DNA of 25,296 nt from Acidobacteriota bacterium (GTDB taxonomy: Bacteria; Acidobacteriota; Terriglobia; Acidiferrales; UBA7541): NCBI GenBank assembly GCA_003161495.1, contig PMOP01000085.1, positions 1 to 25,296 of the forward strand, in the 5' to 3' direction. The translations under genes were made by a program, and so were the position numbers. Position 1 is the first letter of the stretch. Each line of letters begins with the position of its first letter. Below, in pieces: positions 15,335 through 22,506 of this stretch. The notes beneath the pieces were generated by a model that saw only the letters and a list, made by a program, of their open reading frames with translations, made no database searches and was not told where the DNA came from.

Positions 15335-15350
15335 TGGCACCCGAATTGCC
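15335..15350 (+). promoter_or_regulatory. Perfect sigma-54 promoter for the ECF sigma gene
   Basis: TGGCAC (15335-15340), CCGAA, TTGC (15346-15349): a full consensus match with 10 bases between GG (15336-15337) and GC (15348-15349). Transcription should start near 15361, leaving a leader of about 46 bases before TTG 15407, which has GGGAGGA six bases upstream. The promoter lies inside the longest open frame (from 15251), which argues for the later start. Confidence 0.75.
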
Positions 15351-15406
15351 CATACATCGCCAGCGCAGGTTGCTTTCATGATTCGGAGCGATCGGGAGGA
15401 ACACAC

Positions 15407-16021
15407 TTGGCTAACCAATTGGATTGCCGTGTCGAGGACGGTCATGACGAATTAGTTCTTTGGACGACAAACGATAGCGGCGACAATTTGAACGAATTGT
15501 TTGTGGACTCCATGCCGCGGCTTTTCAGGGCGGCCGATTGCATCCTGCATAACTATCATGACTCGGAAGATGCTTTGCAGGACGGCCTGCTTTCCGCGCT
15601 TCGTCACATCGACCAATTCAAAGGAAATTCCCAATTCTCGACCTGGCTATTTTCCATCATTCGTAATTCCGCGCTGGCCAAACTGCGCAGGCAGCGCGCT
15701 CATCCTTTCATTTCCACCGACAATCACGGCTTGGAAGACGACGCCGAGTTTGGCGCCTCGGAGATACCAGTCGATCCAAGGCCGGATCCAGAACGGGGCT
15801 GCGCGCAGGCAGAGCTGTCTCACCAATTCGCCCAGATGCTCGAGGGTTTGCCGGCGAACTACCGCGCGATCATTCGGCTGTGTGACTTCGAGGGCTTCTC
15901 GGGAAAGGAAGCCGCACAACGGCTGGGACTAACCGTCTCGGCCTTGAAGGCGCAACATCATCGCGCCCGGCTGGCCATTCGGGAATCCATGGGTGCTCTC
16001 GCTGCAGGGAGAGGCTGGTAA
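15407..16021 (+). CDS. ECF-type RNA polymerase sigma factor
   Basis: A 204-residue sigma-70 family protein of the extracytoplasmic-function class. Region 2 contains DSEDALQDGLLSALRHI and FKGNSQFSTWLFSIIRNSALAKLRR. After an acidic linker, region 4 reads LPANYRAIIRLCDFEGFSGK, then EAAQRLGLTVSALKAQHHRAR. The start is TTG 15407 (MANQLDCRVEDG): it has a strong ribosome site, while the upstream extension to 15251 has no sigma-factor similarity and contains the sigma-54 promoter. No anti-sigma factor gene follows; the next gene is convergent. Control may therefore be transcriptional, through sigma-54, rather than by a membrane anti-sigma factor. Its target promoters are unknown. Confidence 0.9.
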   Translation: MANQLDCRVEDGHDELVLWTTNDSGDNLNELFVDSMPRLFRAADCILHNYHDSEDALQDGLLSALRHIDQFKGNSQFSTWLFSIIRNSALAKLRRQRAHPFISTDNHGLEDDAEFGASEIPVDPRPDPERGCAQAELSHQFAQMLEGLPANYRAIIRLCDFEGFSGKEAAQRLGLTVSALKAQHHRARLAIRESMGALAAGRGW

Positions 16022-16126
16022 CAGCGCGTTACTTAATTCGTCGATCGAAAAATTGAATTTAGAAATAATCAGGCAAGAGTCGCGCGGGAACAGGTCAATG
16101 AAAGGGTCCTTGCATTTCGTCGTTAC

Positions 16127-16867
16127 TCAATCAAATAAATTGAACCGGATGATGCACCACAGCGTGGAGAATCCGTCGCGCCAGGTGATTTTCTTGCCTT
16201 CCGCATAGGTGCGGCCGGCATAGGAAATGGAAACCTCGTAGATCCGCCAGTTGCCCTTGGAGATTTTTGCGGTGATTTCCGGCTCGAAACCGAAGCGGTC
16301 CGATTTCAGCTTGATGTTTTGCAGGACCTCGCGGCGGAAAACTTTGTAGCAGGTCTCCATGTCCGTGAGTTTCAAGTTGGTGAAGATGTCGGAGAGCAGG
16401 GTCAGAAATTTATTGCCCGCGTAATGCCAGAAATAGTGGACGCGCTGCGGACCGCCGAGGAATCGCGAACCGTACACCACATCCGCTTTCCCCTCGAAAA
16501 TCGGTTCGAGAAGTTTGGGATAATCCTTGGGGTCATATTCGAGATCGGCGTCCTGCACCAGAACGATATCGCCCGTGGCCGCCTCAAAACCCCTGCGCAA
16601 CGCCGCGCCCTTGCCGGCATTTTGGGGCTGAAAGAGGAAGCGTATATTTTCCAGAGGCAGGCGGGCCTTGCCGTTCTGGACCATGGCTTCGCGGTAGCCT
16701 TCCGATTGCGCTTTTTCAAATTCCTCCAGCAGGGCCCGCGTTCCATCGGTGGATTTGTCGTCGATTAGGATAACCTCTTTATCGATCGGCGACGCCTGCA
16801 CCCGCAGCAAGACCTCTTCAATAAACGCGCGCTCGTTATAGACCGGAATTACGACGGACACTTTCAT
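16127..16867 (-). CDS. GT2 glycosyltransferase, dolichol-phosphate mannosyltransferase-like
   Basis: A 246-residue family 2 glycosyltransferase with the GT-A fold. It begins [20 protein letters not shown], then [16 protein letters not shown], the sugar-nucleotide segment [20 protein letters not shown], and the metal-binding [16 protein letters not shown] and [19 protein letters not shown] follow, with [10 protein letters not shown] near the end. This order is that of DPM1-like enzymes that transfer a sugar from a nucleotide donor to a polyprenyl phosphate on the cytoplasmic face of the membrane. It has no membrane segment. It may provide a lipid-linked sugar for polysaccharide or protein glycosylation. 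The ribosome site is weak. It converges with the ECF gene and follows a second GT2 gene on the same strand across a REP-like element. Confidence 0.9.
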   Translation of the reverse strand: MKVSVVIPVYNERAFIEEVLLRVQASPIDKEVILIDDKSTDGTRALLEEFEKAQSEGYREAMVQNGKARLPLENIRFLFQPQNAGKGAALRRGFEAATGDIVLVQDADLEYDPKDYPKLLEPIFEGKADVVYGSRFLGGPQRVHYFWHYAGNKFLTLLSDIFTNLKLTDMETCYKVFRREVLQNIKLKSDRFGFEPEITAKISKGNWRIYEVSISYAGRTYAEGKKITWRDGFSTLWCIIRFNLFD

Positions 16868-16897
16868 TCGGACCCACGCTTCCCATCCGGAATTTGA

Positions 16898-16980
16898 GTA
16901 GGACGGCCTTCCGCCTGTCTGCTTTTATCTTCCTACTCGATGTGCTGGCCGCAACGGGGACAGGCTGAAGCCCGTCCTAC
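16898..16980. repeat. REP-like inverted hairpin pair, family B
   Basis: Arms 16898-16919 and 16959-16980 are inverted copies matching at 20 of 22 positions, with GTAGGACGG at the outer ends. Each arm can itself fold (for example GACGGGC-TTCA-GCCTGTC with one G-T pair). The element lies between two same-strand glycosyltransferase genes and differs in sequence from families A and C. Confidence 0.7.
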
Positions 16981-17076
16981 GACAGATTCGGACCACATAA
17001 TCGGTGATCGATGCGAAGAACGCAAATGATTTGGACGGGCCGTTGCTCACGGGACACGGGTATTACGCGGCCTTCC

Positions 17077-17844
17077 TCAGGGGTTGCGGGCTGGAGGATA
17101 ACATCCCCGGACCGCGTTCCACCGGATCAATAACAACTCCAGGAACATTCGGATTCCATCCTCCGCCACGTTCACTTTCGTTGCGGCGTCATGCGACCAG
17201 CGCACGGGGACCTCCAATACTCGCAGGCCATGGCGCTTTGCCAGGAAAAGAATCTCAGGGTCGAATCCGAAACGCTCCACGCGTTGCTGTTCAAAAATAA
17301 TTCGCGTGCGATCCCTGCGAAACGCCTTGAATCCGCATTGCGTGTCTGAAAATTGAATTCCCATGATCCAGCGCACCATGCGGTTGAAAAAAATTCCCGC
17401 TTGCTCGCGGATCGCGGACTGGTGGACGGCGATAAGGCTTCGGTCCATGGCGCGGGAGCCAATGGATGCGTCATATTCGCGGTCTCGCAAGGGAGCCAGC
17501 AACTTGTCGGCCTCCTCAATCGGCGTGGAAAGATCCGCATCGGTGAAGAGTGCGATTTCCCCGAGCGCTTCGAGCATGCCGTGGCGCACACTGAATCCTT
17601 TTCCCCGATTGCCTCCGTTTGAGACCAGGCGCAACTCGGGATTTTTCGGATCGGAATATTTTTGTCGGTACGCGCTTACGATTTCGGCAGTCCGGTCGGA
17701 AGACCCATCATCGACGACGATAATTTCCGTACGGTAAGGTTTTTTTTGTAAATAAGCGAAAATAGAATCGAGGGTTTTTGGCAGGCGACCTTCCTCATTA
17801 TAAGCAGGGATAACCACGGAAAGGTCCAGCGTCAGCGAATTCAT
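17077..17844 (-). CDS. GT2 glycosyltransferase, dolichyl-phosphate glucosyltransferase (ALG5)-like
   Basis: A 255-residue family 2 glycosyltransferase: LSVVIPAYNEEGRLPKTLDS, IIVVDDGSSDRTAEIV, NGGNRGKGFSVRHGMLEALG, the metal site FTDADLSTPIEEADKLL, then GSRAMDRSL, DTQCGFKAFRRD and GFDPEILFLAKRHG. The sequence order and the DLSTP motif resemble ALG5-type dolichyl/polyprenyl-phosphate glucosyltransferases, which charge a polyprenyl phosphate from UDP-glucose. The sugar is inferred, not shown. It has no membrane span. Together with the next GT2 gene downstream (209 bases away) it may supply lipid-linked sugars for the same envelope polymer. No promoter with the sigma-54 signature was found upstream. 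Confidence 0.9.
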   Translation of the reverse strand: MNSLTLDLSVVIPAYNEEGRLPKTLDSIFAYLQKKPYRTEIIVVDDGSSDRTAEIVSAYRQKYSDPKNPELRLVSNGGNRGKGFSVRHGMLEALGEIALFTDADLSTPIEEADKLLAPLRDREYDASIGSRAMDRSLIAVHQSAIREQAGIFFNRMVRWIMGIQFSDTQCGFKAFRRDRTRIIFEQQRVERFGFDPEILFLAKRHGLRVLEVPVRWSHDAATKVNVAEDGIRMFLELLLIRWNAVRGCYPPARNP

Positions 17845-18041
17845 TTGCGATGGCGCCGCGCAAATCCCGCGGCATTCGGAAGCCCCTCAGCGCCGGGATT
17901 ATATCGCCTGAGAAAGGATTCGTCCACGGCGCGTCGCGGATGGAGCAACAGAGCTCTCTGAGAAAAAAGGAGTTAAGACGGATCAGCGGCAAACAAACTT
18001 CGCGACCGATGGAATTGCCTTGTGTGGAGGAATCGAAACAC

Positions 18042-18377
18042 TTATTGGGTGGACGAATCGGTACGAATAATTTCGTAACGCTCGATGACTGCGGCAACAC
18101 CGACTCGAGAAGAACCGTTATCCGGCGTCTTATCGACGCGAATTACTTTGCCCATGGCGCGAATGAAAACTTCCGACCCCCGGGTCACTTCGGCGGGCAG
18201 GGTGAGGGTAATGTCCAGCTCCGCCCCCGCGCCCAAATCCTGATCAATTGTAAAATAAATGCCGCGTGTGGATATATCGCGTGTCTTGCCATTACGCGAG
18301 GTAGCCTGCTCCACAGGCACCCGAATCATGACCGGCAAAGACAGGTCATACCGACGCGCGGTTCTACGCTCCGTCAT
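18042..18377 (-). CDS. PilZ-domain protein (PilZ 3)
   Basis: A 111-residue PilZ protein with both canonical c-di-GMP motifs: the arginine motif RRTARRYDLSLPV (4-16) and DISTRG (34-39), followed by IYFTIDQDLGAG and the closing SRVGVAAVIERYE. I choose ATG 18377 because AGGGG lies six bases upstream. The longer frame from ATG 18425 would start exactly at the transcription start predicted from the sigma-54-like element at 18435-18450. It is cytoplasmic and single-domain, so it probably passes a c-di-GMP signal to a partner. It lies between the ALG5-like gene and the second regulator, all on the minus strand. Confidence 0.87.
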   Translation of the reverse strand: MTERRTARRYDLSLPVMIRVPVEQATSRNGKTRDISTRGIYFTIDQDLGAGAELDITLTLPAEVTRGSEVFIRAMGKVIRVDKTPDNGSSRVGVAAVIERYEIIRTDSSTQ

Positions 18378-18434
18378 CTTCTTCCCCTGGACCCCTGATT
18401 TCTGCTCACTTGCCCACTCCGACAAGGAAATGGG

Positions 18435-18450
18435 AGCAATTGACCTTCCA
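18435..18450 (-). promoter_or_regulatory. Sigma-54-like promoter upstream of PilZ 3
   Basis: On the minus strand TGGAAG-GTCAA-TTGC-T has the exact 10-base GG/GC spacing and a perfect -12 block, with two mismatches in the -24 block. Transcription would start near 18425, 48 bases before ATG 18377. AAAAGCGA, the core of the direct repeat at 15103, lies about 50 bases upstream (18498-18505). Confidence 0.5.
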
Positions 18451-18777
18451 AAGCCCCGGACCGTCTTACTGTGCCATCCTGGCCTCGCCGACGATCAAAA
18501 GCGAGCAAGACTCACAGCCCCTAGTTCTAAAGCCGTTAACCCCGGAATGTATTGGCGAAATTGCCCACAAACTGCTGTTCTGACTATGCGGGAGAGCCTG
18601 CCACGGCATTCTCCACGCGTTTTAATCTCGTCGGTTGGGAAGAAGAAGTTCCACTATTATCCCAACTCCACTTCGATTTTCCCATTCCGATTCTACACCC
18701 TGAATAATTCGCGGAATGGGAAATAGCGGGAAATTCTCTGCCGCCTATTGACTAATTGGTTGCACGTACTAGACCCT
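18451..18777. other. Intergenic region between RR2 stop and PilZ 3 promoter
   Basis: About 330 bases with no gene I can support. It contains TTCCACTAT at 18649-18657, the same nine bases as in the inverted repeat at 7089, about 200 bases from the PilZ 3 promoter. No terminator with a T run was seen for RR2. Confidence 0.35.
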
Positions 18778-20268
18778 CTAGCCGTGCCTGCCCGCGGGCG
18801 CAAGATCCGACGGCGCCGAACCGGTGCTGGGAGTCCCGCCACCCGGGGCGACTTTTTTGTTACTCGCGCGCGCCGGGCGTCCTGTGTCCAATCCAAACTG
18901 CCGGATTTTATAAAGCAGCGCTTTATAACTGATCCCCAGCATCTTGGCCGCATCCTTGCGGCACCAGTGCGTTTTTTCCAATGCGTCCCCGATCGCTTCC
19001 ATCTCGGCTTCGTCTTTCAAACTGCGCACCAGCGCCTTCAGCCCCTGCTCGCGAACCGGGGCCGGCTCTTCTCTCGGAGAAATTCGCTGGCGCGTCGCGG
19101 ACATTTCCAGCAACTCGCGGAAGCTGCCCTCGTCGTCTTCCAAAATGACATAGCGCTTCACGAAATTTTCGAGTTCGCGAAGATTCCCCGGCCAGGGATA
19201 GCGCACGGCGGCTTCCATCAAGTGCTGGGAAGGAACCATGGGCTCCTTGTTGAATTTCTCGCTGTATTTCTGAAGGAAATGGCGGAAGAGCAGCGGAATT
19301 TCGGTGGCCCGTTCGCGCAGGGGAGGAACATTGATGGAGAGTACGTTCAGGCGATAGTACAAATCTTCACGGAGGCGGCCCGACTTCATCGCTTCCTGAA
19401 TTTCCACGTTGGTTGCGGCGAGGACGCGCACATCCACGTCAATCAATTGGCGCCCGCCCAGGCGCGAAAACTGGTGGTCTTGCAGGACGTGCAGGAGCTT
19501 GGCCTGCAAGTGAGGACTCATTTCCGCGATTTCGTCCAGGAAAATCGTTCCCTTGGTGGCCAGCTCAAATTTGCCGGGCTTGGAACGCACGGCGCCGGTA
19601 AACGCGCCCTGTTCATAGCCGAACAATTCGGATTCGAGCAACTCGCCGGGAAGCGCCGCGCAATTGACTTTGATGAAGGCCTGATTGCGGCGCGTCGACC
19701 GCATATGAATCAGGCGCGCGACCACTTCTTTTCCTACTCCACTCTCTCCATAAATAAACACGGGGACATCGACGGGCGCGATTTGAAGGATCTGCTGGCG
19801 AATCCGCACCATCTGAGGACTGGCGGCCAGGAAGCACAAGTCTTCGGTGATCTTGTCGCAGTATTCGCGCAACGCCTTGTTTTCCGTGCGCAGTTGCTGC
19901 TTTTGCCGGCACTTCAGCATGGCCACGTCGAGCTCGGCTTTTTCAAACGGCTTGGTCAGGTAATCCAGCGCGCCCAGGCGAATGGCCTCGACGACCGTGC
20001 CCACTTCATTGGAACAGGAAAGCATGACCACGTTCAGTGAGCGGTCAATCTGCATCAGCTGCTTCAAGGTCTCAATGCCATTCAATTCCGGCATCAGAAC
20101 GTCCAGGATGATGAAATCCGGTCGCTCGCCGTCCTCGATCTTCTTAATGGCCTCGGCTCCCGAGGTCACTGAGTCGACCTGATATCCGTCCACTTCCAGC
20201 AACGTGCCCAGATACTTTCGTATGCTGGGTTCGTCGTCTACGACCAGGATTCTCTCTTTTTCAGCCAT
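18778..20268 (-). CDS. NtrC-family sigma-54 response regulator (RR2)
   Basis: A 496-residue activator. The receiver has VVDDEPSIRKY, phosphorylation Asp56 (IILDVLMPELNG), Ser in place of the switch Thr (VMLSCSNE) and Lys106 (LTKPFE). The AAA+ domain has Walker A GESGVGKE (174-181), intact ELFGYEQGAFTGA, canonical FLDEIAEM, GRLREDLYYRLN and WPGNLRELEN. The Fis-type helix-turn-helix HWCRKDAAKMLGISYKALLYKI is nearly that of EBP1 and EBP2. A Gly/Pro/Ala-rich tail of about 30 residues follows. ATG 20268 has AAGGCGG five bases upstream; ATG 20295 would add nine residues. It follows HK2 by 47 bases and is its likely partner. The layout resembles PrsK/PrsR-type regulators of exopolysaccharide loci, but that equivalence is not proven. 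Confidence 0.93.
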   Translation of the reverse strand: MAEKERILVVDDEPSIRKYLGTLLEVDGYQVDSVTSGAEAIKKIEDGERPDFIILDVLMPELNGIETLKQLMQIDRSLNVVMLSCSNEVGTVVEAIRLGALDYLTKPFEKAELDVAMLKCRQKQQLRTENKALREYCDKITEDLCFLAASPQMVRIRQQILQIAPVDVPVFIYGESGVGKEVVARLIHMRSTRRNQAFIKVNCAALPGELLESELFGYEQGAFTGAVRSKPGKFELATKGTIFLDEIAEMSPHLQAKLLHVLQDHQFSRLGGRQLIDVDVRVLAATNVEIQEAMKSGRLREDLYYRLNVLSINVPPLRERATEIPLLFRHFLQKYSEKFNKEPMVPSQHLMEAAVRYPWPGNLRELENFVKRYVILEDDEGSFRELLEMSATRQRISPREEPAPVREQGLKALVRSLKDEAEMEAIGDALEKTHWCRKDAAKMLGISYKALLYKIRQFGLDTGRPARASNKKVAPGGGTPSTGSAPSDLAPAGRHG

Positions 20269-20315
20269 TTGATCCGCCTTCATCTTCGTCTTCATCTTGC
20301 CGGAATTGCATTCCG

Positions 20316-21536
20316 CTATGAATTATCTATTGGCAGCAGGAACGTAAAGGTACTGCCCCGCCGCAGTTCGCTCTCCACCCAGATTTTGCCGCGATGCGCC
20401 TGCACCAGCCGTTTGGCGATGGCGAGACCCAAACCCATTCCCGATGAGGTGCGGTCCACGCGCACAAAGTCCTCGAAAATTTCCTGATGATGCTCGGAAG
20501 CGATCCCGGGACCGGAATCCGACACGGAAACTTTGATGGAATTAGGATGCTGAACGCGCTCACGGCGGCGATCCTGGGCCTGCACTTCCTCGGTCGAGCG
20601 GCGTTCCCAGAAGTGAGCCTCGGCGCGAAAAATCACGTGGCCGCCGGCGGGCGTGTGTTTCAGCGAATTATCCAGAAGATTAGCCACCGTCTGTTGTACT
20701 TTCTGGTAATCAAATTTAAAAATGGGTATGTCCGCATTCAGAATCGTATCGAGCCGGACGTGCTTGCGCACGAACGCTTCGTGCCAGCGCGTCGCCAGTT
20801 CGCTCAGGCAATCCCGCAAATCGTTCTCGCGCAAATGCAACACCAGCTTGCCGCTTTCCAGGGCCGAATAATTCAGGAACATCGAAACCAGTCGAACCAG
20901 ACGCTCGCAACTTTCTTTCGATTCCTGCAGGATGTCCCGCTGCTTGTCGGTCAATTTCCCGAGCGAACCTGAGAGCAGCAAATCGTAATAGCCTTTAATC
21001 ACCGCGAGGGGCGTCTTCAATTCGTGCGCGGCCGACGCCAGGAATACGGTCTTCTGGCGGTTCACTTCCTGGAGCCGCAAGTAGGCGGCGAGCAGGTTTC
21101 GATAGGTAATCTCCCGTTCCTGCAGCAGCCCTTGCACGGTATGCTGCCCGCTAGCCTCTGGACCTGGGATCAATTGCTTTTCCGGGTCTTCGAAACGGAC
21201 CACCAGCCAGTCTGCCTCCGGTAGCCATTGGATGCGGGCCAGAGCCGCGCCGCCGCAACAATCGAATTTCGAATCGATTTGATTCTCTCCGGCCTCGATT
21301 TGGTCCGAAATTACGTTGGGATGGACGTGCAGCAGGTCGGAAAACAGGTTTGAACTCGGATCGAAGGAGAATCCGTGAGATCCAAGGCGTTGTATGCCGC
21401 TCTGGTTGACCTGCAGAATACGGCCGGAGCGGTCGGAAATCAGAATGGGCTGATCGAGCAACTCCAGAAGAGCGACGATGACGCTCGCCGGGATGGCTTC
21501 CTTGGCTGGCAACTCGATAACAGGACCACGTCTCAA
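20316..21536 (-). CDS. Soluble PAS histidine kinase (HK2)
   Basis: A 406-residue kinase without membrane segments. A PAS-like domain (about 18-115, LLELLDQPILISDRSGRILQ) is followed by a helical linker (LLQEREITYRNLLAAYLRLQEVNRQK). The HisKA domain has ASAAHELKTPLAVIKGYYD (His171). The HATPase has N286/N290 (VANLLDNSLKHTP), DSGPGI (340-345) and GMGLGLAI (366-373). An unusual charged insert of about 25 residues (305-330, rich in Arg, Glu and Gln) precedes the DSGPGI box. The start is TTG 21536 with GAGGTGA five bases upstream; an ATG further upstream is followed by a stop. It heads a kinase-RR2 operon, divergent from PilZ 4 across 373 bases. Its cytoplasmic signal is unknown. Confidence 0.92.
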   Translation of the reverse strand: MRRGPVIELPAKEAIPASVIVALLELLDQPILISDRSGRILQVNQSGIQRLGSHGFSFDPSSNLFSDLLHVHPNVISDQIEAGENQIDSKFDCCGGAALARIQWLPEADWLVVRFEDPEKQLIPGPEASGQHTVQGLLQEREITYRNLLAAYLRLQEVNRQKTVFLASAAHELKTPLAVIKGYYDLLLSGSLGKLTDKQRDILQESKESCERLVRLVSMFLNYSALESGKLVLHLRENDLRDCLSELATRWHEAFVRKHVRLDTILNADIPIFKFDYQKVQQTVANLLDNSLKHTPAGGHVIFRAEAHFWERRSTEEVQAQDRRRERVQHPNSIKVSVSDSGPGIASEHHQEIFEDFVRVDRTSSGMGLGLAIAKRLVQAHRGKIWVESELRRGSTFTFLLPIDNS

Positions 21537-21716
21537 CTAGTTCACCTCATGACACTTGTCCGCTCTGGGAGAAGCGCAGAACTCCATTAGTTTCACTTCG
21601 GTAACGCGCGGGGAACCATTCGGATACTGTCAAAAGGTGATCCCCCTGTCAATGGTAAATGGGTTCTATTTTGCGCATTTGTAGGAAAGCACTTGCCACT
21701 AAGGGAAAGAGAGGGT

Positions 21717-21734
21717 GTGGAAATCCAATTCCAC
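21717..21734. promoter_or_regulatory. Inverted repeat in the HK2-PilZ 4 divergent region
   Basis: GTGGAA, six bases (ATCCAA), TTCCAC: a perfect six-base dyad 69 bases before the candidate sigma-54 promoter at 21803, a normal activator-site distance. The half-site TTCCAC also builds the palindrome at 7089-7104. The rest of 21537-21802 shows nothing else I can support. Confidence 0.4.
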
Positions 21735-21802
21735 GATTTTGATGGCATCCATAACTGTTTGAATATACAAGCTTTGCAGTATTCTCACTTCATAGCGCAT
21801 GC

Positions 21803-21818
21803 TGGCAATCGATGTGCT
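21803..21818 (+). promoter_or_regulatory. Sigma-54-like promoter upstream of PilZ 4
   Basis: TGGCAA-TCGAT-GTGC-T: GG (21804-21805) and GC (21816-21817) are exactly 10 bases apart; two positions differ from TGGCAC-N5-TTGC. Transcription would start near 21829, about 80 bases before ATG 21910. Confidence 0.5.
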
Positions 21819-21909
21819 CCTCAAAGGGTGGTACTAGTTCTAAAGTACTAAAATTTTTGAATAGGGAAAATGTTTTCTCAAAACCTTGCTAATCTCAGAA
21901 AAAGAAACT

Positions 21910-22230
21910 ATGCGCTTAACCCCTGCCGAGCGCCGCCGTTCTCAACGGATCCATGTGCAGATTCCGATGTTTGTTCGCGGAACTGACTCAGCGGGATTGG
22001 AATTCCTTGACCTCACGAAGACGCTTGATATAAGCGCCACCGGGGCCTATCTGGCGAGCCCTCGCGCCATTCGCACCAACGAGGTTATAAACTTGACGAT
22101 CCCGGCGCCGTCATCGCCTTCCGCCACCCTGCCCGCAGAAACTCCCCCTATCGCGGCAAGGGTTCGCCGGCACCGCGCCTTGGATGGATTCCATCTGCTA
22201 GGCGTGGAGTTTTTGAAAGCGCTGGACTAA
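21910..22230 (+). CDS. PilZ-domain protein (PilZ 4)
   Basis: A 106-residue PilZ protein with both canonical motifs: ERRRSQRIHVQIPMF (7-21) and DISATG (40-45), then AYLASPRAIRTNEVINLTI and the closing FHLLGVEFLKALD. It is expected to bind c-di-GMP in the cytoplasm. ATG 21910 is chosen over TTG 21886 because the family motif starts close behind it; the ribosome site is weak (AGAAA). It lies between the HK2-RR2 operon (divergent) and the diguanylate cyclase gene (same strand, 276 bases downstream). Confidence 0.86.
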   Translation: MRLTPAERRRSQRIHVQIPMFVRGTDSAGLEFLDLTKTLDISATGAYLASPRAIRTNEVINLTIPAPSSPSATLPAETPPIAARVRRHRALDGFHLLGVEFLKALD

Positions 22231-22506
22231 GCGTCGGAAAATGAGTGGAAGGGAAACTGTGGTAACAGAATATCCAGAAAGAGTGCGCAATCTTTTGCAT
22301 CCGGGCAGCGAATCTGTGCAATGGCCCTTTATTTGGGAAGTCCACAAAGCATTTACTCTCATCGGCTCAATACATTACAAGAAATAGATTTATCCCGGCG
22401 CGCGCGCGACTTATGGCCGTTGCCGTGCACAGATCTCTCTGTATTCGGTCTCCACGCCCGTCCCGCGTTGGGGTATCCTTAAAAAATTAAACGGTACAAA
22501 TATTTA
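22231..22506. other. Intergenic region before the diguanylate cyclase, with weak -24/-12 element
   Basis: TGGCCG-N5-GTGC-A at 22414-22429 has the right GG/GC spacing but a poor match. A 48-codon frame at 22241-22387 has unusual third-base composition for this region and only a weak ribosome site, so it is not called. A stretch of alternating CG (about 22397-22408) lies between them. Confidence 0.25.

Noticed and set aside
15251..15406. Upstream extension of the ECF sigma factor
   Set aside because: It has no sigma-factor similarity and contains the sigma-54 promoter; TTG 15407 has the good ribosome site.
18748..20040. Long plus-strand frame of 430 codons
   Set aside because: It is the antisense of RR2, whose receiver, AAA+ and helix-turn-helix motifs are complete. 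The plus-strand product resembles no family.
22241..22387. 48-codon plus-strand frame just after PilZ 4
   Set aside because: Weak ribosome site and low third-position GC compared with neighbours; no family features. It could be revisited with comparative data.
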